A DNA stretch of 64,000 nucleotides, taken from positions 496,001-560,000 of the forward strand of contig NZ_VIGB01000003.1 of assembly GCF_006636205.1 (NCBI RefSeq), given 5' to 3'. Position numbers and translations under genes: made by a program. This document shows positions 8,075-15,088 of the stretch, in pieces. Positions within the stretch are counted from its first letter, which is position 1; the number at the start of each line of letters is the position of its first letter. Below the pieces are notes generated by a model, which made no database searches, was not told the DNA's origin, and saw only the letters and a program-made list of their open reading frames with translations. Source of the DNA: Kitasatospora acidiphila. GTDB taxonomy: Bacteria > Actinomycetota > Actinomycetes > Streptomycetales > Streptomycetaceae.

Positions 8075-8811
8075 CCGCGCCGCCCGGGGCGGGCGTCGAG
8101 CTCGGCGCGCAGCACGGCGATCCGGTTGGTGGTGAGCGAGGCCACGCCGAGGGCGCGCATCCGGCGCATGGTGCGGCGCAGGTCGACCGTCCAGGTGCTG
8201 ACCAGCAGCCCGGCGTCGGTCGCCCGCGCCACCAACTCCTCGGTCACCAGGCCGAAGGGCGGGTTGAGGTGGCGCGGGCGCAGGTCGGCCAGCATGGCGG
8301 GCACCGGGAGCTCGGGCCGCTTCCAGGTGAGCGCTATCGGCACCTCGGGGGCCAGCTCCCGCACCGCGAACATGGCGGCCACCGGCCCGCAGAAGGCCAC
8401 CCGCGACTCGGCGCCCAGCTCGGTGACCGCCGCCCAGGTCGCCTTGGCCGGCCCGGGCTCGTCCAGGTCGATCAGCAGCTGGGCGGTCGGCGTCCCGGCC
8501 AGCAGGCCGAGCGCCTCGGCCAGGGTCGGCACCCGCTGGCCGCCCTCGAACTCCTGGGCGGCCAGTTGGGCGCTGGTCAGCGCGGAGACCGGCCGGTCCA
8601 GGCCCCAGAGCCGCTTGAGGGTGGGGTCGTGCAGCAGTACCGGGACCCGGTCGCGGGTGAGTTGCACGTCCACCTCGACGGCGTCCGCGCCCGCGGCCAG
8701 CGCGGAGGCCAGCGACGGCAGGGTGTTCTCCCGGTGGCGGTACGGGTCGCCGCGGTGGGCGACGGCGAGCGGCCGGACGGGCTGGTCGACACGTGACAGG
8801 GCATCAGTCAT
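8071..8811 (-). CDS. Glycerophosphodiester phosphodiesterase
   Basis: A 246-residue GDPD TIM-barrel enzyme that hydrolyses glycerophosphodiesters to glycerol-3-phosphate and an alcohol. The catalytic and metal residues are visible: His19-Arg20 in AHRGD, Glu46 and Asp48 in VEVDVQLTRD, and His61 in LLHDPTL. There is no signal peptide, so it is the cytoplasmic UgpQ-like form. It is the upstream gene of a two-gene operon with the AlkZ-like gene. Confidence 0.93.
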   Translation of the reverse strand: MTDALSRVDQPVRPLAVAHRGDPYRHRENTLPSLASALAAGADAVEVDVQLTRDRVPVLLHDPTLKRLWGLDRPVSALTSAQLAAQEFEGGQRVPTLAEALGLLAGTPTAQLLIDLDEPGPAKATWAAVTELGAESRVAFCGPVAAMFAVRELAPEVPIALTWKRPELPVPAMLADLRPRHLNPPFGLVTEELVARATDAGLLVSTWTVDLRRTMRRMRALGVASLTTNRIAVLRAELDARPGRRG

Positions 8812-8854
8812 CAGGCGGTCTTTCGGAGGCGACGGCGGGTCAGCTGGCAGGCGA

Positions 8855-9274
8855 TCAGGTGCGTTCGATCATCACATTGGTCGACTTGATGACCGCAGTC
8901 GCGGGTGCCCCCGGGACCAGCTCCAGCTCCTCGGCCGAGTCCCGGCTGATCAGTGAGACCACCCGGAACGGGCCCGCCTGGATCTCCACCTGCGCCGCCA
9001 CATCGCCGAGCACCACCTGCGTGACGATCCCCGGGAACCGGTTGCGCGCGGAGGACGGCGGACGGCCCTCCGCCTCGGCGGTGCCGGGCCTGGCCAGCTC
9101 CCGGGCGAAGGCCGCCAGCGGCTCCCCCGGGATGATGCGGTGCCCCTGCTCGTCCCGCTCGGCGGCGACCCGGCCGGCGTCGACCCAGCGGCGCATGGTG
9201 TCCGCACTCACCCCGAGCATCGCTGCGGCCTCACCGATGCGGTAGTTGTTGACCGACCGGCCCGGTTGGCCCAT
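8855..9274 (-). CDS. Helix-turn-helix/TOBE-domain (Mop-like) regulator
   Basis: A 139-residue protein with an N-terminal MerR/excisionase-like helix-turn-helix (YRIGEAAAMLGVSADTMRRW, residues 11-30) and a C-terminal TOBE/Mop domain (about 78-138, ending ATAVIKSTNVMIERT), which binds molybdate or tungstate oxyanions. The ATG at 9274 is preferred over the upstream open frame. Such proteins act as small molybdate-responsive regulators or storage proteins. No molybdate transporter is adjacent here, so its target lies elsewhere. Confidence 0.85.
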   Translation of the reverse strand: MGQPGRSVNNYRIGEAAAMLGVSADTMRRWVDAGRVAAERDEQGHRIIPGEPLAAFARELARPGTAEAEGRPPSSARNRFPGIVTQVVLGDVAAQVEIQAGPFRVVSLISRDSAEELELVPGAPATAVIKSTNVMIERT

Positions 9275-9337
9275 GGCGCTCGCTCCCCTCGTTCGGCTGG
9301 TCACCACGGTCCCATCCTGCCGCATTCCCCGGCCTGG

Positions 9338-10531
9338 TCAGAGCCCGCCGAAGAGATCGCGCTGCACGGCGTCGCAGGCCGTCAGCACGGCGCCGCTGAG
9401 AATCGCGCCGCCGCCTGCCGTGCCCGCGCGGACCTCGGTGCGGAACGGGGAGAGCACGGCCAGCCGGGCGGCCACCCGGCCCGCGAGCGCCGCGCCGCCG
9501 GCCCGCCCGGTTTCGCCGCCGAGCACCACGCACCCCGGATCGAGGATCACGCACACCGCCGCCGCGCCGATCGCCACCCGCTCGGCCAGCTCGTCCAGGA
9601 ACGGCTCCCCGGCGGGGCCGGCCGCCAGCGCGGCCAGCATCGCGGCCTCGGCGGCGGGCGCGTCGTCCGCACCGCCGCCCGGGACGGGCAGGCCGTGGCG
9701 GCGGGCCAGCCCGCACACCGCCGCGCTGCCGGCCAGGCTGTGGAAGCCGCCGTCGCAGGTGGAGCGGTCGGGCAGGCCGCCGGTGCCGGGCACCGGGAGG
9801 AACCCGATCTCGCCGGTGCCCCCGGAGGAGCCGCGGCGCAGCCTGCCGTCGAGGACCACGGCGGCGCCGGTGCCGTGTCCGAGCCAGAACAGCACGAAGG
9901 TGTCCCGGTCGGTGGCGGCGCCGAGGCGGTGTTCGGCGATGCCGGCCAGGTTGACCTCGTTCTCCAGGATCACCTCGCCGGTCAGGCCGGCGCGCAGCTC
10001 GTCGACCAACTCGGCGTGCCACTGCGGGAGTTGGCTGGTGGAGCGGAGCTGCCCGGTGGCCGGGTCGACCAGGCCGGGGGCGCCGACGGCCACGGTGTGC
10101 AGCTCGCGGGCGCCGGCCTGCCGGGCGGTGTCGAGCAGGGTCCGCAGCACCTGCCGGGCGAAGCCGGGCGGCGGTCCCGCGGGGTCGACCGGGAGCGCGG
10201 CGGTGGCGAGGGTGCGGCCGGTGAGGTCCGCGACGGTGAGGGTGACGCCGACCGTGCGGACGTCGACGCCGGCCAGGTGGGCCCGGTCGGCGCGCAGGCC
10301 GTAGACCCGGGCATTGGGTCCGCGGCGCTGCTCGCCGCGCTCGCCGACGATGCCGACCAGGCCGCCGTGTTGCAGGCGTTCCAGTAGATCGGCGACGGTG
10401 GGCCGGGAGAGACCGGTGAGCGTGCGCAACTCGGTGGCGGTGAGTGACCCATGGGTCAGGAGCAGGTCCAGGGCCAGCCGGTCGTTGATCGCACGGGCGG
10501 TGCTCGGGGTGGCCGTGCGCGCGGTGGTCAT
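9338..10531 (-). CDS. ROK-family transcriptional repressor divergent from an MFS exporter
   Basis: A 397-residue ROK repressor. Residues about 20-60 form a MarR-like winged helix (LTATELRTLTGLSRPTVADLL) and the rest is the ROK fold. The usual zinc motif CxCGxxGCLE is degenerate (only one Cys, in RSTCDGGFHSLAG), so sugar binding may be altered, as in other regulator-only ROK proteins. It is divergent from the MFS gene, and a perfect inverted repeat at 10557-10577 lies between them. Confidence 0.9.
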   Translation of the reverse strand: MTTARTATPSTARAINDRLALDLLLTHGSLTATELRTLTGLSRPTVADLLERLQHGGLVGIVGERGEQRRGPNARVYGLRADRAHLAGVDVRTVGVTLTVADLTGRTLATAALPVDPAGPPPGFARQVLRTLLDTARQAGARELHTVAVGAPGLVDPATGQLRSTSQLPQWHAELVDELRAGLTGEVILENEVNLAGIAEHRLGAATDRDTFVLFWLGHGTGAAVVLDGRLRRGSSGGTGEIGFLPVPGTGGLPDRSTCDGGFHSLAGSAAVCGLARRHGLPVPGGGADDAPAAEAAMLAALAAGPAGEPFLDELAERVAIGAAAVCVILDPGCVVLGGETGRAGGAALAGRVAARLAVLSPFRTEVRAGTAGGGAILSGAVLTACDAVQRDLFGGL

Positions 10532-10556
10532 GGCATCGCATCCTTCCAGATCTATC

Positions 10557-10577
10557 TATCAGGGTCCCTTCCTGATA
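10557..10577. promoter_or_regulatory. Palindromic operator candidate TATCAGG-N7-CCTGATA
   Basis: A perfect 7-7-7 inverted repeat (TATCAGG gtccctt CCTGATA) in an AT-rich patch of the 126-base gap between the divergent ROK repressor and MFS genes. It is 26 bases upstream of the repressor start and 81 bases upstream of the transporter start, a position that would let the repressor control both. Confidence 0.6.
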
Positions 10578-10657
10578 ATTTACTCGCAACTCCGCCACCG
10601 GCTCACCGGGGCCCGTCAACGTTTCATCGAGAGCACCTCAACGGGAGGGACCCAGCC

Positions 10658-11857
10658 ATGCCATCCAGCCCACGCCCGCTGCGCCGAGCCAGGGTGGGCA
10701 TCGCCGCCGTCTTCGCCGTCCACGGCGCGGTGGCGGGCACCTTCGCCAGCCGGATCCCGGCGCTGCAGGGCGCGGATCACCTGTCGGCCGGTCAGCTCGG
10801 CCTGGCGCTGGTGATGCCCGCGCTCGGCGCCTCGCTGGCGATGCCGCTGGCCGGCCGGATCACGCACCGGCTCGGTTCCAAGGCGGCGCTGCGGCTGCTG
10901 CTGGCGCTCTGGTGCCTGGCGCTGATCCCGCCCGCGGTGGCGCCGGGGCTCCCGTCGCTCTGCCTGGCCCTGGCGGCCTACGGCGCGGCCGCCGGAATGG
11001 CCGACGTCACCATGAACGCCATCGGGGTCGAGGTGGAGAGCCGGATGGGCCGGGCGATCATGTCCGGGCTGCACGGCATGTGGAGCTTCGGCGGACTGGT
11101 CGCCGCCGCCGGCGGGGCGCTGGCGGCCCGTCAGCACCTGGGGCCGCGCCCGCACCTGCTGCCGGCCGCCGTGGTGCTGCTGGCGATCGGGCAGCTGGCC
11201 TGCACCCGGGTGCTGGACGTGCGGCCGGAGCCGGAGGCCGAGGCGCCGCCGCGGTTCTCGCTGCCGCCGCGCTCGGCGGTGGTGATCGGACTGGTCGGGT
11301 TCTGCGCGGTGTTCGCCGAGGGAGCCGGGATGGACTGGTCGGGCGTCTACCTGCGCGATGTCACCCATGCGGCGCCGGGCATGGCGGCGATGGCCTACAC
11401 CGCGTTCGCCTGCACCATGGCCGTCGCCCGGCTGGCCGGCGACGCGGTGGTGCGACGGCTCGGACCGGTGCGCGCGGTGCGGGCCGGCGGCGCGGTGGCC
11501 GCGGCCGGCGGGGTGCTGGTGGTGGCCGCGACCGGCCCGGCGGTGGCGATCCCGGGGTTCGCGCTGATCGGCATCGGCATCGCCGTCGTGGTCCCGCTCG
11601 CCTTCGCAGCGGCCGGCCACGCCGGGCCCAACCCGAGCCAGGCGATCGCCGGGGTGGCCACGGTCACCTACACCTCCGGGCTGGTGGCGCCGGCGATCGT
11701 GGGCAGCGTGGCGCAGGGCAGTTCGCTGCGGGTCTCGTTCGCGCTGGTGACGGCGCTGGTGGCGATGCTGGTCCTGGCGGCGGGAGCACTGCGATCGGGC
11801 GCGGGGGCGGCGGGCGGCGCCGGCCAGGCCCAGGCCCAGGAGCGGGCGGGGGTCTGA
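10658..11857 (+). CDS. MFS transporter
   Basis: A 399-residue major facilitator with about 12 hydrophobic segments. The ATG at 10658 follows ribosome site GGGAGGGA; the longer upstream frame is not needed. The first helix VGIAAVFAVHGAVAGTFASR and the loop RITHRLGSKAALR (motif A region) fit the family of putative sugar/drug efflux proteins related to YfmO/FucP-like members found beside ROK repressors. The substrate is unknown; the likely inducer is the ligand of the adjacent ROK regulator. Confidence 0.88.
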   Translation: MPSSPRPLRRARVGIAAVFAVHGAVAGTFASRIPALQGADHLSAGQLGLALVMPALGASLAMPLAGRITHRLGSKAALRLLLALWCLALIPPAVAPGLPSLCLALAAYGAAAGMADVTMNAIGVEVESRMGRAIMSGLHGMWSFGGLVAAAGGALAARQHLGPRPHLLPAAVVLLAIGQLACTRVLDVRPEPEAEAPPRFSLPPRSAVVIGLVGFCAVFAEGAGMDWSGVYLRDVTHAAPGMAAMAYTAFACTMAVARLAGDAVVRRLGPVRAVRAGGAVAAAGGVLVVAATGPAVAIPGFALIGIGIAVVVPLAFAAAGHAGPNPSQAIAGVATVTYTSGLVAPAIVGSVAQGSSLRVSFALVTALVAMLVLAAGALRSGAGAAGGAGQAQAQERAGV

Positions 11858-11980
11858 GGCGGGCACAGCCGTTCGAGTGGCGTTCGAGTCATAGGGCATT
11901 ACCGCGGATCGAGCCGGGGACGGTGAGCCCGCCGGATTCCCCCGGCGCCCCCCGAAGTACAGAGAGGCACTGAACCCCTC

Positions 11981-12346
11981 ATGAGCATCACCCGACGAAC
12001 CGCCCGCGCCCTGCTGGTGGCCGCCACCGCCATCGCACTGGCCGCGCCCGCCGCCATGGCCTCCGCGGACGCCACGGACCACGACCGGCACGTCCGCGAA
12101 TACGCCTGCGACAACCTCAGGGCCGACACGGGCCCCGAAGGCCGCTGGGACGGCTTCGGCGGCTGCGAGGTCGCCCGCGGCGAGCTCCCCAAGCACGGGC
12201 CCGTGTTCGGGGACTTCAAGATCCGGCACAAGCACACCGATTTCGTCGTGCTGTGCGAGGCCCGCCACGATGAGCTGTCCGGCTTCGCCGAGCTGCCGTT
12301 CCACGTCGAAGGCCGCGACTGCCACCCCGTCCACGAGCACAAGTAG
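11981..12346 (+). CDS. Small secreted protein of unknown function
   Basis: A 121-residue protein with a clear Sec signal peptide: RRTAR, then ALLVAATAIALAAPAAMASA, with likely cleavage after about residue 28. The mature part is short, His- and Asp-rich, and has four Cys (YACDNL, GGCEVA, VVLCEA, GRDCHP), enough for two disulfides. I do not recognise the family. The lone reading frame has normal streptomycete codon use. It precedes the VTT-domain gene by 26 bases on the same strand. Confidence 0.7.
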   Translation: MSITRRTARALLVAATAIALAAPAAMASADATDHDRHVREYACDNLRADTGPEGRWDGFGGCEVARGELPKHGPVFGDFKIRHKHTDFVVLCEARHDELSGFAELPFHVEGRDCHPVHEHK

Positions 12347-12372
12347 CCCCACGGTTGTGAGAGGCTCGGCGG

Positions 12373-13044
12373 GTGCCTGATTCCGCCCCGCCGAGCCGTC
12401 TGCTCCGCTCCCGCTGGACCCGGCCCGTGCTGCTGGTGCTGATCCTGGCAGCCGCGGCCGGGTCGGCGGCGTTCTGGGATCCGCGCACGGTGATCGGCGC
12501 GGTGCCCACGCTCTGGCGGGCCCCGGCCTTCGTGCTGCTGTTCGCGCTCGGCACGCTGGCGTTCCTGCCCAAGCCCGCGCTCAGCGTGGCGGCCGGAGTG
12601 CTGTTCGGGGCCCGCTGGGGTGCGCCGGTGGCGGTGCTGGGCACCACGCTGGGAGCGGCGATCGCCTTCGGGCTGGGGCGCGGCCTGGGACAGCGGGCGC
12701 TGCGCCCGCTGCTGCGCGGCCGGGCACTGGGCGCGCTGGACCGGCAGCTCACCGAGCAGGGGTTCCGCACCGTGCTGGTGCTGCGGCTGGTGCCGGGGGT
12801 GCCGTTCCAGGCGGTCAACCTGGGCGCGGCGGTGTGCGGGGTGCGGCTCGGCCCGTACCTGGCGGGGACGGCGCTCGGGGTGCTGCCCGCCACCGCCGCC
12901 TACGCGGTGGCGGGTGCCTCGGCGGGGACGCCCGGTTCGCCGGCCTTCCTGCTGTCGACGGCGGTGATCCTGGTGCTGGGCGCGCTCAGCCTGGCCGTCC
13001 TCTGGCGCGACCGGCGCAGCCGCCGCCGGGCCGCTGCGGCCTGA
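12373..13044 (+). CDS. TVP38/TMEM64 (VTT/DedA-like) membrane protein
   Basis: A 223-residue integral membrane protein with about five or six hydrophobic segments. The VTT core is seen as FLPKPALSVAAGVLFG and GLGRGLGQRAL, followed by LVLRLVPGVPFQAVNLGAAV, the conserved re-entrant segment of the SNARE-associated/DedA superfamily, linked to lipid scrambling or undecaprenyl-phosphate handling. GTG start. It converges on the SDR gene with only seven bases between the stops. Confidence 0.85.
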   Translation: MPDSAPPSRLLRSRWTRPVLLVLILAAAAGSAAFWDPRTVIGAVPTLWRAPAFVLLFALGTLAFLPKPALSVAAGVLFGARWGAPVAVLGTTLGAAIAFGLGRGLGQRALRPLLRGRALGALDRQLTEQGFRTVLVLRLVPGVPFQAVNLGAAVCGVRLGPYLAGTALGVLPATAAYAVAGASAGTPGSPAFLLSTAVILVLGALSLAVLWRDRRSRRRAAAA

Positions 13045-13051
13045 AGCCGCC

Positions 13052-13786
13052 TCAGAGCCCGCCCGCCACACGCAGGATCGCGCCCGTGGTGTAGGAGGCG
13101 TCCGGGGAGAGCAGCCAGGCGATGGCGGCGGCGATCTCCTCGGGGCGGCCGGGCCGGCGCAGCGGCACGGCGGGCGCGACCCGGGCGGCCCGGCCGGGTT
13201 CGCCGCCGAGTGCGTGGAACTCGGTGTCGGTGGTGCCGGGGGCCACGGCGTTGACCCGGACGCCGGCGGGGCCGAGTTCCTTGGCGAGCCCGATGGTGAG
13301 CGCGTCGACGGCGGCCTTGGTGGCGGCGTAGTGCACGTACTCGCCGGGGCTGCCGAGGGTGGCGGCGGCCGAGGAGACGTTCACTATGGCCCCGCCGGCG
13401 CCGAAGTCCCGGGCGGCGCGGCGGGCGCACAGCAGGTAGCCGACCAGGTTGACGTCCACCACTCGGCGCAGGTCGTCGGTGCGCAGGTCGGCGAGCGGGC
13501 CGCTCAGGCTGGTGATGGCGGCATTGTTGACCAGTCCGGTGGCCGGGCCGAGCTGCTCGGCTGCCTGGTCGAAGAACCGCTCGACATCGGCCTCGACGGC
13601 GGTGTCCAGGCGCAGCGCGACGGCCGTGGCCCCGGCGGCGCGGGCCTGTGCGGCGACCTTCTCGGCAGCCTCCTCGTCCTGCCGGTAGCCGATCGCGAGG
13701 TCGTGGCCGTCGGCGGCGAGGCGCAGGCAGAGGGCCGCGCCGATACCGCGGCTGCCGCCGGTGACCAGGGTGACGGGTCGTGACAT
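13052..13786 (-). CDS. Short-chain dehydrogenase/reductase (FabG-like)
   Basis: A 244-residue classical SDR. The cofactor loop TGGSRGIGAAL (about 8-18), NNAA in VNNAAIT, the active-site Ser in NVSSAAA and the YxxxK pair in YVHYAATKAAVD are all present, and the C-terminus TGAILRVAGGL is typical. It is an NAD(P)H-dependent oxidoreductase of unknown substrate. It is divergent from the DinB gene, and two tandem 20-base repeats lie in their shared promoter region. Confidence 0.9.
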   Translation of the reverse strand: MSRPVTLVTGGSRGIGAALCLRLAADGHDLAIGYRQDEEAAEKVAAQARAAGATAVALRLDTAVEADVERFFDQAAEQLGPATGLVNNAAITSLSGPLADLRTDDLRRVVDVNLVGYLLCARRAARDFGAGGAIVNVSSAAATLGSPGEYVHYAATKAAVDALTIGLAKELGPAGVRVNAVAPGTTDTEFHALGGEPGRAARVAPAVPLRRPGRPEEIAAAIAWLLSPDASYTTGAILRVAGGL

Positions 13787-13805
13787 TGGTGCTCCTCGGT
13801 TGTCG

Positions 13806-13845
13806 TTGGTTCGCGTCGAGGGTATTTGGTTCGCATCGAGGCTAT
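13806..13845. promoter_or_regulatory. Two tandem 20-base direct repeats in a divergent promoter region
   Basis: TTGGTTCGCGTCGAGGGTAT (13806-13825) is followed at once by TTGGTTCGCATCGAGGCTAT (13826-13845), two mismatches in 20. The period of 20 bases is close to two helical turns, which suits a dimeric regulator binding the same face. The unit sits 20 bases from the SDR start and 51 from the DinB start. Confidence 0.45.
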
Positions 13846-13895
13846 CCAGCGGAAATCGGTCGCCCCGAGCGGACCGGGTGGGTCAGGATGGCAGC

Positions 13896-14411
13896 ATGAC
13901 CGAGAGCAGCAGCATGGAGCGCCTGGATCCCCCGAACGCCGCCGACGAGGCTGGGATGCTCGCCGCCTGGCTGGACTTCCACCGCAAGACCCTGGCCGTC
14001 AAGTGCGCCGGTCTGACGGCGGAACAGCTGAGGAAGCGTTCGGTGGCGCCGTCCTCGTTGACCCTGCTCGGTCTGCTGCGGCACCTCGCAGAGGTGGAGC
14101 ACTACTGGTACCAGGTGGTGCTGCTCGGTGGGGACGACATCTCGCTGTACTGCGAGGCGGACCGGGACGGCGACTTCAACGACGTGGACACCGCCGATCC
14201 CGACGAGGCCTTCGCCACCTGGCGGCGGCAGATCGAGCTGGCGGAGCAGGCGGTGGCCGGGCTCCCGCTGGACACGGTGGGCCGGAAGCAGCGCCGCAAC
14301 GGGGATGTGACGTTGCGCTGGATCCAGGTGCACATGATCGAGGAGTACGCCCGCCACAACGGGCACGCGGACCTGCTGCGGGAGGCGGTGGACGGCGTCA
14401 CCGGGGAGTGA
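13896..14411 (+). CDS. DinB-family (DUF664) protein
   Basis: A 171-residue DinB/YfiT-like four-helix protein. The metal-binding His pattern is visible: LLRHLAEVEHYW (about residues 58-69) and the C-terminal MIEEYARHNGHADLLRE. In actinomycetes this group includes mycothiol- or bacillithiol-dependent transferases of detoxification, but most members lack a known substrate. ATG at 13896 follows a purine-rich stretch. Confidence 0.88.
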   Translation: MTESSSMERLDPPNAADEAGMLAAWLDFHRKTLAVKCAGLTAEQLRKRSVAPSSLTLLGLLRHLAEVEHYWYQVVLLGGDDISLYCEADRDGDFNDVDTADPDEAFATWRRQIELAEQAVAGLPLDTVGRKQRRNGDVTLRWIQVHMIEEYARHNGHADLLREAVDGVTGE

Positions 14412-14671
14412 CCTGACGTCAATTCCGGTTGACATCCGTGGCATTCGGGTGATGTTCGGCCGGACCCGGGAACCCTCCACCGACCTGCGGCGTCCGCACT
14501 CAGTAAGAGCGGTGTATGCCATCGGCATGCACCACGAGTTCGACGGCGCGCCAGGGCGGGCGCCAATGCGGTGATCAGTGCGATACTCGGACAGTTCCGA
14601 CGGGTGGATGACGCGTCAGCTGGTCGCACCGCACACGGAACCGACCGGGGATCAGGACAGGGAGGCGCGGC

Positions 14672-15064
14672 ATGGGAGCACTTCGCGACGAGCACCACAA
14701 CGGGTGGCTGATGCCGTCCGGTAGCTACCCGGCTGCGGTGTACGAGGACGACTGGGGCACCGCCGACACCATTCCGGCGCTGCCCAACCCGGCGCGGATC
14801 GTCTCCGTGAAGCCGACCGGGTTCGAGTCGGCCCGCACCGTCGGTGAGCACGTTCGGTCCGGCACCCCCGTGGTGATGGACGTGACCGAGATGGACGACG
14901 CCGAGGCCAAGCGGATGGTCGACTTCGCCTCCGGGCTGGTCTTCGGCACCCAGGGCGGGATCGAGCGGATCGCCCGCCGGGTCTTCCTGCTCACCCCGCC
15001 GGAGGTCGAGGTGATGGTGATCGACCGGCCGCTGGACGAGAGCGGGTTCTACAACCAGAGCTGA
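14672..15064 (+). CDS. SepF-like cell division protein (short paralogue, SflA/SflB type)
   Basis: A 130-residue protein with the SepF core in residues about 40-122 (RIVSVKPTGFESARTVGEHV, VVMDVTEMDDAEAKRMVDFASGL, RRVFLLTPPEVEVMV). SepF bundles FtsZ and anchors it to the membrane. This copy is short and is not next to ftsZ/ylmD-type genes, so it is more likely one of the SepF-like paralogues of sporulating streptomycetes than the main dcw-cluster SepF. The ribosome site GGACAGGGAGG lies upstream of the ATG. Confidence 0.88.
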   Translation: MGALRDEHHNGWLMPSGSYPAAVYEDDWGTADTIPALPNPARIVSVKPTGFESARTVGEHVRSGTPVVMDVTEMDDAEAKRMVDFASGLVFGTQGGIERIARRVFLLTPPEVEVMVIDRPLDESGFYNQS

Positions 15065-15088
15065 CCGGGGCTGCCCTGGGCGCGGGGC

